Assembly: GCA_964598565.1 (NCBI GenBank)
Contig: CAZRCG010000001.1
Coordinates: 248,001 to 312,000 of the forward strand
Length of the DNA stretch: 64,000 nt
Direction of reading: 5' to 3'
DNA from: CAZRCG01 sp964598565
GTDB lineage: Bacteria; Bdellovibrionota; UBA2394
Each line of letters begins with the position of its first letter. Within the stretch, counting starts at the first letter, position 1. The position numbers were made by a program, and so were the translations under genes. The notes beneath the pieces are model-generated. The model was not told where the DNA came from. It did no database searches and saw nothing but the letters and a program-made list of their open reading frames with translations. Below, piece after piece: positions 44,148 to 53,346 of this stretch.

Positions 44148-44771
44148 ATGAGATCTAAATCGAGTACGGTTAAGAAGTATCGAATGCAACGACGTTTGAA
44201 TTGTGATTTGCCGGGCCTCGGCAAAACGGGAGCGCTTGAGCGCCGGCCCTTTGCCCCTGGTCAACATGGCTCCGCTCGTCGAAAAATGTCGGAATACGGT
44301 CTTCGCCTATCTGAGAAGCAAAAGCTTGTTTCTCACTACCAGCTGACTGAAAATCAGCTACAGCGCTTTGTGAAAGACGCTCGTCGTGCCGAAGTGAACT
44401 GGATTTCTGAGCTGTCGCGCCGACTCGAGCTTCGTCTCGATAATTTAGTATTTCGCCTTCAGTGGGCCACGTCGATGAGAGCCGCCCGGCAGTTAGTTCG
44501 CCATGGTCATATCTTGTTGAATGGCAAAAAAGCGAATATCGGCTCGATATTGGTGAATGTAGGCGATTCCTTAGCGGTAGCTGAAAGCTCTAAAGAGCAT
44601 CCTTCGGTACTGCAAGGTCAAAGTTCTCCAAGACTCGATCTGCCCGCTTTTGTGGAACGCGCTGAACCTTTGAAAGCGAAGGTAGTGGCTCAACCGACCA
44701 CCGCCGATGTTCCATTTGCTTATGCAGACCGACTCATCGCTGAGTACTACGCCACACGCGGAAAGAAATAA
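44148..44771 (+). CDS. rpsD: 30S ribosomal protein S4
   Basis: Primary 16S rRNA-binding protein. KKYRMQRRLNCDLPGLGK and RRPFAPGQHG are conserved N-terminal elements, and the S4 RNA-binding domain is RLELRLDNLVFRLQWATSMRAARQLVRHGHILLNGKK. The zinc-type cysteine quartet is absent, so this is the C- form. ATG with TTGAGG 7 nt upstream. It stands outside the usual S13-S11-S4-rpoA cluster; either a relocated sole copy or a second paralogue. C-terminal region has a short insert (ESSKEHPSVLQGQSSP) before IAEYYA. Confidence 0.93.
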   Translation: MRSKSSTVKKYRMQRRLNCDLPGLGKTGALERRPFAPGQHGSARRKMSEYGLRLSEKQKLVSHYQLTENQLQRFVKDARRAEVNWISELSRRLELRLDNLVFRLQWATSMRAARQLVRHGHILLNGKKANIGSILVNVGDSLAVAESSKEHPSVLQGQSSPRLDLPAFVERAEPLKAKVVAQPTTADVPFAYADRLIAEYYATRGKK

Positions 44772-44809
44772 AACCTCTACAAAACGGGGGCGGCTTCCTA
44801 CTCTCCAGT

Positions 44810-46087
44810 TTAGCTTCCCACTCTAACGGCTTCTTTTTTTTTAGAGTCCTGCCTTTCAGACGAAGACGTCTTGTAGACAGAGCGCACGGCATTGCGTCGA
44901 CTGTTGCGACGAGGTTTACGTTGATTCTCTTGACCATAAGCCTTTTGTCCCAGGTCCGCTAAGTGCTGATTCAGCTGTCTTGGAATAACGATATCTCGAC
45001 CCGGACGCAAATCTCGAGCGGTTTTAAGATTGTTGGCCTTCAAAATATTTTTCTGGGAAACACGATAGATAGCAGAGAGCCGAGCCAATGTATCACCGCG
45101 GCGTATGCGGTGAGCGGTATAACCAGCCTTGTCATCATCGGTAAAAGAATTAAGAGCCATCATGAATTGATGAGAGGTGCCTGAAGGAACCCTCAACTCA
45201 TAGGCCTCTACCGCGGGAGGTGTCACCGGATGATTGAGCTCCGGATTCATATCCATAATAGCTTCTAAATCGACATTGGCCTTTTGCGACAACGTGAAAA
45301 GATTTATCGGAAAAGGAACGATGACTTTGTCGTATTCGAGCGGCGACTCATACTGAATATTTACAAAACCATATTTCGCCGGCTCCTTAGCAATCAATGC
45401 AGCGGCAATCATCTTGGGAACATAATTCCGGGTTTCGGGCTTAAGATATTTTCCTTTAGTTAGCTCCCAAAAATCTTCGGTCTTATAACGTCGAATTGCT
45501 CTTTGCACTTTACCAGAACCTGCATTGTAGGCGGCTGCCGCCAATTTCCACGATTGAAACTGATCATAAAGATCTTTCAAGTGTCGCGCTGCCGCGATAC
45601 TTGACTTCTCAGGATCACGACGCTCATCGACCCAAAAATCAGACCGCAATCCGTAGATTCTACCGGTGGCTTTCATGAACTGCCAAGGCCCTACGGCGCG
45701 CGCACGCGAATACGCTCGCGCACTAAATCCTGACTCGATCATCGCAAGGTTTACTAAGTCTTCAGGCAAACCATGATCGCGCAAAATTTTTCTCATAAAG
45801 GGCACATACTTCCCCGATCGCTCCAGCCAAATAGACATCCACTTACGACCACGACCCTGAAAATAATCGAGCCATACTTCTACTTTCGCATTACGAACCA
45901 CGGGAATATCAAAAGTGGGAAGTTCTCCCTTTTCGGCCGCTTCAGCTTCTTCATCGAAAATAATAGGATTGGCAGGTTCTGCAATCGGCGTAGAACGTTT
46001 GGCAACGACTGCATTCTTCGATGCGCAGGATGTCATACCAACAACACTCAAAAGAAACGCCCCCCACATGAACAGGGGGCGATTCAT
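44810..46087 (-). CDS. mltD: Membrane-bound lytic murein transglycosylase D (lipoprotein)
   Basis: Cleaves peptidoglycan glycan strands. ATG 46087 gives a lipoprotein signal with lipobox MTSC (SVVGMTSCASK). The SLT domain (~residues 80-230) has the catalytic Glu in LVNLAMIESGFSARAYS and AVGPWQFMKATGRIYGL, then AAYNAGSGKV. One C-terminal LysM (HRIRRGDTLARLSAIYRVSQ ... GRDIVIP) binds peptidoglycan. The basic Arg/Lys-rich tail is unusual. Convergent with rpsD with 38 bp between. Confidence 0.92.
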   Translation of the reverse strand: MNRPLFMWGAFLLSVVGMTSCASKNAVVAKRSTPIAEPANPIIFDEEAEAAEKGELPTFDIPVVRNAKVEVWLDYFQGRGRKWMSIWLERSGKYVPFMRKILRDHGLPEDLVNLAMIESGFSARAYSRARAVGPWQFMKATGRIYGLRSDFWVDERRDPEKSSIAAARHLKDLYDQFQSWKLAAAAYNAGSGKVQRAIRRYKTEDFWELTKGKYLKPETRNYVPKMIAAALIAKEPAKYGFVNIQYESPLEYDKVIVPFPINLFTLSQKANVDLEAIMDMNPELNHPVTPPAVEAYELRVPSGTSHQFMMALNSFTDDDKAGYTAHRIRRGDTLARLSAIYRVSQKNILKANNLKTARDLRPGRDIVIPRQLNQHLADLGQKAYGQENQRKPRRNSRRNAVRSVYKTSSSERQDSKKKEAVRVGS

Positions 46088-46179
46088 CTTTGACCACGAA
46101 GAGAACACTGCATGAGAGACCATGGTCCATTCTAAAAAGCTAAAGCCGCATGGTCAAACCAATTGCAGCGCAGACGAAC

Positions 46180-46938
46180 TCATTTCCAGTGCTGACGGAG
46201 AGCGTCAAACAGTGCGACGGGCACAGCCGTCACCACTCTCAAAATGGGCACGGGATAATGACAAAAATACCATCGTCTTTCTTGCGCTATAGCACGCTCT
46301 CGCGGCGACCAACCACCCTCGGGGCCCACCAAGACAGCCTCCACTTTATTGCTCAGAATGGTTGCGACGTTACCAGTGACGACACTCGTTAACTGACTAC
46401 TGTCGACGCGCCGCACCCGACTACCCTCGAGGCCTTCGTCTGCAGGGGCTTCATCCATAAACGCTACGGGCCCATCAAAATTAAGTGTGTCGATTTTTTC
46501 TGCGGATGCGATAACAAGGGGCCGGGGTCGTCCAGACTGACGCATACTTTCTTTTGCAATTCGCTCCGCTCGCGAAAGAACTTTTTTAATTCTTGAAGCA
46601 TATGCCTGGCAACGATCCCCATCAAACAAAAGAAGCCTCTCGACGCCAAGCTCGGTAGCTGAACGCACCACCGACTCAAGTGCTGAAAGCTCAGGCAATG
46701 CCATAGCCAATGTCAACGGATAGACTCTGTAAGGCGAAAGCCCCTGTTGTTCGATACGAAATCCCTCCGCCTCGAGAACACCGCGCGCCCACTGCCCTTG
46801 AAAATTAAAAACTTCTATGGTCTCACCGGGTTTCTGTCGCTGAACCCGCAGATACTGCAACTCATCTTTCGATAGTCGAATCAAGCGGGCCGACTTAAAT
46901 GCCTCTGCCAAATCGTCTTCTACATACACTCGAATCAT
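46180..46938 (-). CDS. rsmE: 16S rRNA m3U1498 methyltransferase RsmE
   Basis: SPOUT-class enzyme methylating N3 of U1498 in 16S rRNA. MIRVYVEDDL start, LRVQRQKPGETIEVF, LPELSALESVVRSATELGVE, then the trefoil-knot motifs EAVLVGPEGGWSPRERAIA and ILRVVTAVPVALFDALRQH. The usual ILRxETA is here ILRVVTA. About 252 aa from ATG 46938; the open frame extends 15 codons further. Single gene between mltD and RNase J. Confidence 0.9.
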   Translation of the reverse strand: MIRVYVEDDLAEAFKSARLIRLSKDELQYLRVQRQKPGETIEVFNFQGQWARGVLEAEGFRIEQQGLSPYRVYPLTLAMALPELSALESVVRSATELGVERLLLFDGDRCQAYASRIKKVLSRAERIAKESMRQSGRPRPLVIASAEKIDTLNFDGPVAFMDEAPADEGLEGSRVRRVDSSQLTSVVTGNVATILSNKVEAVLVGPEGGWSPRERAIAQERRWYFCHYPVPILRVVTAVPVALFDALRQHWK

Positions 46939-47048
46939 TCGAAGCCAAACCCTCTCTGTCGAAGCGCCAGCACACGCCGTCAACGCGCACTCTAATTGCC
47001 ATTGAATTCACGTGACCCGCAGGTCTTAAAGTCATTTAATAACCTGGA

Positions 47049-48719
47049 ATGACAGAAATTTCATCGAATCTTTCAAATTCTAGCTCTCTCTTTTTGTTGC
47101 CCTTGGGTGGACTCGGAGAGATTGGCATGAATCTCATGACCGTCATCTATAAGAAGCGGGCCTTTCTTATTGATTGCGGACTCATGTTTCCAGATGCCTC
47201 CACTCCTGGAGTAGACATTATTGTTCCTCGAATTGATTTTTTTAAAGACGAAGGGATTGAGATCGACGGCATTGTGCTTACTCATGGTCATGAAGATCAT
47301 ATCGGCGCTCTTGGATACTTGCTCGAAGATCTGAACTTTCCTCCCATATGGGGAACGCCCTTTACTCTGGCCCTGGTGGAAGAACGTCTTAAGCAGGTGG
47401 GCCTTCTAAAAAAAGCAACCCTCAAGGCTATCAAGCCGCCGCAAACATTTACGATTGGACCTCACCGATTTCGCACGGCCCAAGTCACTCATAGCGTCGT
47501 AGACTCGATGGGGCTCATCATCGATACCCCTATTGGAACCCTTGTTCATTCTGGCGACTTCAAAATGGAGAAAGAGCCTCTCGACGGAAAAAACTTCGAT
47601 GAGAACGCTTTTCGAAAGGCCGGGGCGGAGGGCGTTACATTATTACTCTCTGATTCTACGAATATCGAACGCCCGGGATGGAGCCGCCCTGAAAAAGAGG
47701 TCTCGGTGGCACTGAAAGACGTTTTTAAATCGATTCGCAGTGGAAAGATAATTGTAGGGGTATTCGCTTCGAACATTCACCGAGTTCAACAAATTCATGA
47801 TGCCGCCATTCATGCCAGACGCAAGATTGCTTTTCTTGGGCGTTCCATGTTGACCAATATTGAGATTGCTGAACGACTAGGGCATCTCAAATTGCAACAA
47901 CGCCATGTCATTCAAGCAAAAGAGATCGAGCGCTATAATGCGCAAGAAATTGTTCTCTGCGTTACCGGCACGCAGGCCGAGCCTCGTTCGGTGCTCTACC
48001 GCCTAAGTCTGAACGACCACCATGAGTGCCGCATTCTTGAAGGCGATACCGTCGTCTTTTCGTCACGGCATATTCCAGGCAACGAAAGAAATATCTCGCA
48101 TCTTGTAAATAATCTCTACCGCCGAGGGGCCATGGTGATTGACAGTGATATGGCGGCTGTTCACGCCTCGGGTCATGCTTATCGCGAAGAGCAGAAGCTT
48201 TTATTAGAGTGGACTCGCCCTAAGCTGTTTCTGCCTGTACACGGTGAGTACCGAATGCTGGTTAAACATCTGGCGCTCGCTAAAGAGACCCTCGCCGACG
48301 TTCAAGGCATTGTGGCTGAAAATGGCGATCTTATAGAAGTCACGAAAGATCGGATTTCGATCGTAGGAAAAGCCCCGTCTGGAAAAGTATTTTTAGACGA
48401 AGCGGCTGGTGATCTTCACGAGGAACTCATTCGTGACCGACTTCAAATGGCGCATACAGGACTGGTGGTTTTAAGCGTTGTCATAGATGGTCGCCGAGGA
48501 AAAATTATTGAAGGCCCCAATTTTGATATTCGTGGCATCAGCGACTTTGATACCGACGAGCTGCGACAAGAGGTCACGCAGCGACTCCTCGAGCTATCGC
48601 GAGAAGCCCGAGGCGATGAAATTGAGGTTCAGGAAGAACTGAGACGAAGTGTGCGTCGATTTTTTAGGCGAACGAGCGGGGTAAAACCTGTAGTAATTCC
48701 GCTTGTTTACGAAGTGTAA
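47049..48719 (+). CDS. rnj: Ribonuclease J
   Basis: Metallo-beta-lactamase/beta-CASP RNase for 5'-3' exonucleolytic and endonucleolytic RNA decay. FLLPLGGLGEIGMNLM start, zinc motif THGHEDHIGALGY (residues 77-89), HSGDFKME, LLSDSTN, beta-CASP CVTGTQAEPRS and HASGHAYREEQKLLL, then the C-terminal domain to residue 556. Full length. RNase J in a Gram-negative supports a delta/Bdellovibrionota background, where it often co-exists with RNase E. Ends at a strong terminator. Confidence 0.95.
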   Translation: MTEISSNLSNSSSLFLLPLGGLGEIGMNLMTVIYKKRAFLIDCGLMFPDASTPGVDIIVPRIDFFKDEGIEIDGIVLTHGHEDHIGALGYLLEDLNFPPIWGTPFTLALVEERLKQVGLLKKATLKAIKPPQTFTIGPHRFRTAQVTHSVVDSMGLIIDTPIGTLVHSGDFKMEKEPLDGKNFDENAFRKAGAEGVTLLLSDSTNIERPGWSRPEKEVSVALKDVFKSIRSGKIIVGVFASNIHRVQQIHDAAIHARRKIAFLGRSMLTNIEIAERLGHLKLQQRHVIQAKEIERYNAQEIVLCVTGTQAEPRSVLYRLSLNDHHECRILEGDTVVFSSRHIPGNERNISHLVNNLYRRGAMVIDSDMAAVHASGHAYREEQKLLLEWTRPKLFLPVHGEYRMLVKHLALAKETLADVQGIVAENGDLIEVTKDRISIVGKAPSGKVFLDEAAGDLHEELIRDRLQMAHTGLVVLSVVIDGRRGKIIEGPNFDIRGISDFDTDELRQEVTQRLLELSREARGDEIEVQEELRRSVRRFFRRTSGVKPVVIPLVYEV

Positions 48720-48731
48720 TCGGGGCTTAAG

Positions 48732-48772
48732 CCCCTCTCGACGCGGCGCACAAAAAAGGGGATTTTTTTTTT
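48732..48772 (+). terminator. Rho-independent-type terminator after RNase J
   Basis: CCCC (48732-48735) can pair with GGGG (48758-48761), followed by A and a run of ten T (48763-48772). An alternative perfect palindrome GGGGCTTAAGCCCC overlaps the left arm. Only 12 bp after the stop codon, consistent with termination of the RNase J transcript. Confidence 0.6.
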
Positions 48773-48823
48773 GACACAATACCCAATCGGGCCTATCACC
48801 AGTTTATAAAGTTTGTTTGAAGC

Positions 48824-48899
48824 TTGGGTCCAGCGCCCTTAGATCTCAATCCCCTCCCCTCCGATTTCTTAGTAGTGCTGGACCCAATTTTTTTGGGTC
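48824..48899. repeat. Imperfect palindrome with mutually exclusive hairpins
   Basis: TTGGGTCCAGC (48824-48834) is perfectly complementary to GCTGGACCCAA (48877-48887); the similarity continues inward (CTTAGA versus the complement of TCTTAG), giving a palindromic unit of about 63 bp. Seven T follow at 48888-48894. GACCC (48881-48885) can instead pair with GGGTC (48895-48899). It lies between RNase J (plus) and an unknown surface gene (minus), so it could be a bidirectional terminator or a small REP-like element. No other gene in this 232 bp gap. Confidence 0.5.
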
Positions 48900-48951
48900 G
48901 GACACCTTGATTTTCTCTCAGGGGACTATTCCAAGACTCTCTTTGTAAAGC

Positions 48952-50892
48952 TTAACTAGAGCGCAGCTCTCTCGACTCGCCACGCAGCCCCCCCACTCCC
49001 AATACCACGAGAAGAGCCCAGAGCAAAAATCCGACGAGACCATCGGACGTGCTCGATATTACACAAGAAGATGTTGAGCCAAAGGCCTCTGCAAGACTGC
49101 GGGTCCGGTAGACGGTCACAGACTTCGTCTCAACCGCGTCGCTAATTTGACCCGAGCCATCAACCACCTGAACCGTCATATAAAGTGTCGTGCCATTGGG
49201 AATATTCTTGAGCAGATAGGAGCCGTCCCAAGAAGCCGCTGAAATCGACAGTGGCGACGCTAATCTCTCTCCCGTTAGAAGAGTCACGCCTAAACCTTCA
49301 CTTATCACTGAAGAGGCTTGGGATGCGTCGTCGGTAAAATACAAGAGAATCGTACTGATATCACCTCCAGTAGGAAGATTGAAGGCCACCTGAATAGTTT
49401 GATCTCCAAAGCCGAGTGAAAAATCCGAAACAGGATCAGGCGGCGGATCATATTGAAAAGACACTCCATAACGAGCTACGAGCTCACTGCCCTCTTCACG
49501 TGCATAAATCATCAGACGGTGGCTCGCGTTTGATTTAACCCCCAAATCATCATGCGTAAAAGTGAAGGACGCGGCGGTATTCGCCGCGATGGACCCCGAC
49601 TCGAGAAGATTTCCAAACGACGTCGAAAGTGCTCCCAAAGCCGCGTCCTCATCAGGGCTTTCTTCAAAACGAATCTCATACGTTGACGCTCGATCCACAC
49701 TAAACGACAGACTCAAGGGATCTGATTTCGTGACAAGAGGGGCAGCCGTTGGTTGCGAAACAGAAATCGTGGGAGCTCTCGATAGTAATTGCACGCCCGT
49801 CGATGCCGTACGCATATAGCTGTAGTGGTCTGACTTTGAGGCGACGACCAACGATCGATTCGCACCAGCCAATGCCAAGCCGGCCCCTCGATCTGTATCA
49901 ATACCGAAGGGATTCGCCTCGTTAATGAGAGAGAGGGTCGACCGGGCAAAAACTTCTGTGAGAGGTTCTGTTTCACTCCACATACGATCGGTAGCGATGA
50001 AAAAACCAAAGGCATTTTCAGGCTCAATCAAACGCGCGATAGCTCGAGCACCCTGCCCCACCGGATAAGAACTAGCCGCCGTACTAAAGGACGAAAGCGG
50101 CACTACAAAAACCCTAGAATCATCTTTGTTATTCTGGGCAGACTTTCTATTGCGCAGAAATAGAAGATGAGAATCCGTCAGAGTAAAATCAATAAGGCTG
50201 TAGTCTGTATCGGCGAGAGAGCCTTCTTGTTTGTCGAGATTGGAATACCACAGTGTTTCATTACCATTGCTGTCCAAGTGACTTCCTATAACGATTGCGG
50301 TTTCATTCGTGCACCTTAAAGCGAATCGAGTGGTGGTATTCCAGGAACTAGGAAAAATTCCAAACCACTCTATGTCATTTAAAACCGACTCTGCCGAGAT
50401 GACTTTTATTGAGACTTTTGAATTGGACGATGTGATATGTAGCACCGCAATCTTCGAATCCCCAAATTTACATGCGTCAGAGGGCAGACCACTATTCTGC
50501 GCAAATTCATAAACTGTGCCTGACTCGCTTTTTAGAAAAGGCGTCGATACATCGAAATAAGAAATCTTGGTGGTAGAAACAGCCGCCAAGCGTGAATCAT
50601 CGAGTAAAGCAACGCCAACGCCCGTGCCGGTCAGCGTCGTAAGAAGCTCCTTTCGACCCATTTCCTGAAGATCGACAACATAAACATTGTTACCGCTGAG
50701 AGCGTAGAGAATGCGTCCATCGGATCGAAGCGCCATGGAACTAACTGATAAGCCCGAGAGCGCTGAGAGCTCCCCAGCGTACCCTAAAGCCTTTGCAGTT
50801 TGCGCAAAAAGTCCCGAAAAACTTCCTTCAAAAAACATTCCGAGACTCACTATAATGGCGACAATTGTGTTGAATCTAAATGTGAGCCACAT
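48952..50892 (-). CDS. Unknown surface protein: beta-propeller-like region, Ig-like region, C-terminal sorting-like tail
   Basis: 646 aa. A signal peptide (TIVAIIVSLGMFFEGSFSGLFAQ) is followed by a region of WD/YVTN-like strands (SSMALRSDGRILYALSGNNVYVVDL). Residues ~380-600 look like Ig/fibronectin-type beta sandwiches (PDPVSDFSLGFGDQTIQVAF; GTTLYMTVQVVDGSGQISD). The C-terminus is Cys-containing SSCVISSTSDG, then a hydrophobic helix LVGFLLWALLVVLGVGGL and a short Arg-rich tail, the architecture of MYXO-CTERM-type sorting signals. The 3' end meets no other gene; the 5' end abuts the MFS gene with no gap. Function unknown. Confidence 0.72.
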   Translation of the reverse strand: MWLTFRFNTIVAIIVSLGMFFEGSFSGLFAQTAKALGYAGELSALSGLSVSSMALRSDGRILYALSGNNVYVVDLQEMGRKELLTTLTGTGVGVALLDDSRLAAVSTTKISYFDVSTPFLKSESGTVYEFAQNSGLPSDACKFGDSKIAVLHITSSNSKVSIKVISAESVLNDIEWFGIFPSSWNTTTRFALRCTNETAIVIGSHLDSNGNETLWYSNLDKQEGSLADTDYSLIDFTLTDSHLLFLRNRKSAQNNKDDSRVFVVPLSSFSTAASSYPVGQGARAIARLIEPENAFGFFIATDRMWSETEPLTEVFARSTLSLINEANPFGIDTDRGAGLALAGANRSLVVASKSDHYSYMRTASTGVQLLSRAPTISVSQPTAAPLVTKSDPLSLSFSVDRASTYEIRFEESPDEDAALGALSTSFGNLLESGSIAANTAASFTFTHDDLGVKSNASHRLMIYAREEGSELVARYGVSFQYDPPPDPVSDFSLGFGDQTIQVAFNLPTGGDISTILLYFTDDASQASSVISEGLGVTLLTGERLASPLSISAASWDGSYLLKNIPNGTTLYMTVQVVDGSGQISDAVETKSVTVYRTRSLAEAFGSTSSCVISSTSDGLVGFLLWALLVVLGVGGLRGESRELRSS

Positions 50893-52113
50893 TCAGGTAC
50901 CTCGCTTCATTAAAATCCAGGCCAAGACTAAACCAGGCAGCGCCATGAAGGTACAAAAAATAAAAAAGATCGGCCAGTCCAACGCCTGGGCAATCCATCC
51001 GGACGGGCTTGAAAGTAAAGATGACGGCACCGCCATTAAACTCGTTAAGAGAGCATACTGAGTACCTGTGAAACTGCGACTCGTAAGGTTTGCCATAAAA
51101 CCCACATAGGCCGCCGTTCCCATTCCAGACGCCAAGGTCTCAACGCCGATGACCCCGCCAAGTGCCACCGGATGTGGCGTCACATAGGCTAGTACGCTAA
51201 ACCCTAAAGTCGACACCGCCTGAAAAACGCCAAACAACATCAACGATCGGCCCATTCCGAGACGAGATACCAAGACCCCTCCCACAAGGCCTCCCAATAA
51301 AGTTCCTGCTAAGCCCACGGATTTACCAATAAAGGCATACTGTGTTTTAGAATAGAGACTCAAAATAAAGGGCGTTGTCATATTCGCCGCGAGTTGGTCG
51401 CCAATTTTGTAGAGCAGAATGAACGCAAGCAGACTGATGCTAAATGTTTTATTTCGTCTAAAAAATTCTAAAAAGGGCTCGGTAAACGTTTCAAAAAAAT
51501 CAAGAGAACGCATCTCGATCTTCTTAGGTTCGGGCGACACCAAGGTGAGCCCCATCATGGCGGCCATCGTTACTGCCATAAGTTGATATACCGAGGACCA
51601 AGCAATATGGTCGGCCAAATAAAGAGCCAATGCGCCTGCAAAAAATTGAAATCCGATGCGATAACCTGCAATCGCCCAAGCCGCACCTAAACTCATCTGC
51701 GATTCTTCCAAAATCTCTCGCCGGTAGGCATCGATTAGAATATCTTGGCTCGCACTTAAAAATGCGACGAGCACAGCCAACAATCCGAAAAACGCTATTT
51801 GATCTTTTAGGTTCACAGTCGAAAGGGCCAGAAGTGCCAGTACCAGCGCCCCCTGGACCACGACTAACCAACCCCGCCGTCGCCCCAAAAAGGGTAGTGC
51901 ATGACGATCGAGAAGAGGCGCCCAAAGAAACTTGAGGGCGTACGGAAGTTTAATAAGCGCGAGCGCTCCTATGAGGGTCAGCTCAATTCCTACATCGGTC
52001 ATCCAAGCTTGCAGGGTATTGCCCACCAAGGCCAGCGGCATGCCTGACGAAAAGCCCATGACAAAGACAATGAGCATTCTGCCAGAAAGGAGAGAACTCC
52101 AGATCGCCGCCAT
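50893..52113 (-). CDS. AmpG-like MFS transporter
   Basis: Twelve-helix inner-membrane permease resembling AmpG, the importer of peptidoglycan muropeptides for recycling. 406 aa beginning MLIVFVMGFSSGMPLALVG with AWMTDVGIELTLIGALAL, the conserved PYALKFLWAPLLDR and GRRRGWLVVVQ; SASQDILIDAYRREIL is a second AmpG signature. Substrate inferred from family only. Directly upstream of the surface-protein gene (stop and start adjacent), so they may be co-transcribed. Confidence 0.85.
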   Translation of the reverse strand: MAAIWSSLLSGRMLIVFVMGFSSGMPLALVGNTLQAWMTDVGIELTLIGALALIKLPYALKFLWAPLLDRHALPFLGRRRGWLVVVQGALVLALLALSTVNLKDQIAFFGLLAVLVAFLSASQDILIDAYRREILEESQMSLGAAWAIAGYRIGFQFFAGALALYLADHIAWSSVYQLMAVTMAAMMGLTLVSPEPKKIEMRSLDFFETFTEPFLEFFRRNKTFSISLLAFILLYKIGDQLAANMTTPFILSLYSKTQYAFIGKSVGLAGTLLGGLVGGVLVSRLGMGRSLMLFGVFQAVSTLGFSVLAYVTPHPVALGGVIGVETLASGMGTAAYVGFMANLTSRSFTGTQYALLTSLMAVPSSLLSSPSGWIAQALDWPIFFIFCTFMALPGLVLAWILMKRGT

Positions 52114-52150
52114 CTAGCTATGGTAGGTCAAAGACTTCCTAGGTGCCCAT

Positions 52151-52207
52151 GATTATTTCGATGGGATTATTTCGATTGGCCTATTTCGACTGCATTATTT
52201 TCATTGG
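52151..52207. repeat. Four imperfect ~14 bp tandem repeats
   Basis: Units GATTATTTCGATGG, GATTATTTCGATTGG, CCTATTTCGACTG and CATTATTTTCATTGG follow each other in the 107 bp gap between the AmpG-like gene and asd. Core TATTTCGA. No hairpin. Could be a protein-binding array or slippage product. Confidence 0.7.
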
Positions 52208-52220
52208 TGTGGGTGCCAGC

Positions 52221-53270
52221 TCAAGTTCTATGCAACCGAGTGATGGCTTCGGCAATCTGAACGGCATTCGTCGCAGCGCCCTTACGAAGATTATCAGCGA
52301 CAATCCAAAAGTTTAGGCCATGGCTCACAGACTCGTCGCTGCGCACACGCCCGACAAATACTTCGTCCCGCCCCGCCAACGAAAACCCTAGCGGATATAA
52401 ATTCTTCGATGGATCATCAAATACCACAATGCCTTCCTCCGCAAATGACGCACGAGCTTCATCAGGGCTAACAGGTTTTTCGGTTTCGATATTCACAGAT
52501 TCTGCATGACAATTAAATGTGGGTACTCTTACGGCCGTCACCGTAATAGCCAGATCGGCCAATCCCAAAATCTTACGACTCTCATGAATCACCTTCATTT
52601 CTTCCTTGGTATAACCATTAGAAAGAAATCGATCGATATGGGGTAGGCAATTGAAGGCAATCTGATGGGGAAATACGGACGGCTTTGCTTCTCCATGCGA
52701 AAAAAGACTCGAAATTTGTTGTTCTAGCTCCGTCATCGCCTCAGCGCCAGCGCCCGAAACAGACTGGTACGTGGAGACAACGACGCGCCTAATTCCAAAT
52801 CGCTTCAGCGCTTGGAGGCATACGACAAGCTGAATCGTCGAACAATTCGGATTGGCTATAATTCGATTGGAGGCTTTTTGAAGCTCATGAGCATTTACTT
52901 CGGGCACCACCAAAGCCACTTCGGGATGCATTCGAAAGTGACTCGAATTATCGATGGCATACGCCCCTGACGACGCTGCTAGTGGCACATAATGTTCCGA
53001 AAGCTCGGCACTCGTTGCAAAGAGGGCAAAATCAACCGAATGTTCTTGGAAAGAATCTTCCTTTAGCTCCCGCACAAGAATTTCTTCGTCACCAAGCAGC
53101 AGCGATTCTCCCGCACTATTCTTTGAAGCCAAGGCTATAATCTCGCTGGTCGGAAATTCCCGCTTCTTCAAGACTTGGAGCATTTCTTGACCCACCAAAC
53201 CCGTGGCGCCTACAACCGCCACACGATACTGATGTGCATCCTTTGATTTGTTCGACAATTTTAGATTCAT
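52221..53270 (-). CDS. asd: Aspartate-semialdehyde dehydrogenase
   Basis: NADPH enzyme of the lysine/threonine/methionine pathway (and diaminopimelate). YRVAVVGATGLVGQEML dinucleotide motif, the catalytic cysteine in ANPNCSTIQLVVCLQ, VSTYQSVSGAGAEAM, and HESRKILG; substrate-binding RVPTFNCHAESVNIE. 349 aa, full length. Divergent from the probable barrel gene. Confidence 0.94.
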   Translation of the reverse strand: MNLKLSNKSKDAHQYRVAVVGATGLVGQEMLQVLKKREFPTSEIIALASKNSAGESLLLGDEEILVRELKEDSFQEHSVDFALFATSAELSEHYVPLAASSGAYAIDNSSHFRMHPEVALVVPEVNAHELQKASNRIIANPNCSTIQLVVCLQALKRFGIRRVVVSTYQSVSGAGAEAMTELEQQISSLFSHGEAKPSVFPHQIAFNCLPHIDRFLSNGYTKEEMKVIHESRKILGLADLAITVTAVRVPTFNCHAESVNIETEKPVSPDEARASFAEEGIVVFDDPSKNLYPLGFSLAGRDEVFVGRVRSDESVSHGLNFWIVADNLRKGAATNAVQIAEAITRLHRT

Positions 53271-53346
53271 GATTGGGCCCAGTTATAGCATAGTCTACAG
53301 AGTGACCCTAAAATATTTGAAACCGTTTTTTCGATACATAGATTTC

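Noticed and set aside
51524..51935. Frames inside the AmpG-like gene on both strands
   Set aside because: They overlap a complete MFS transporter and show no independent signals.
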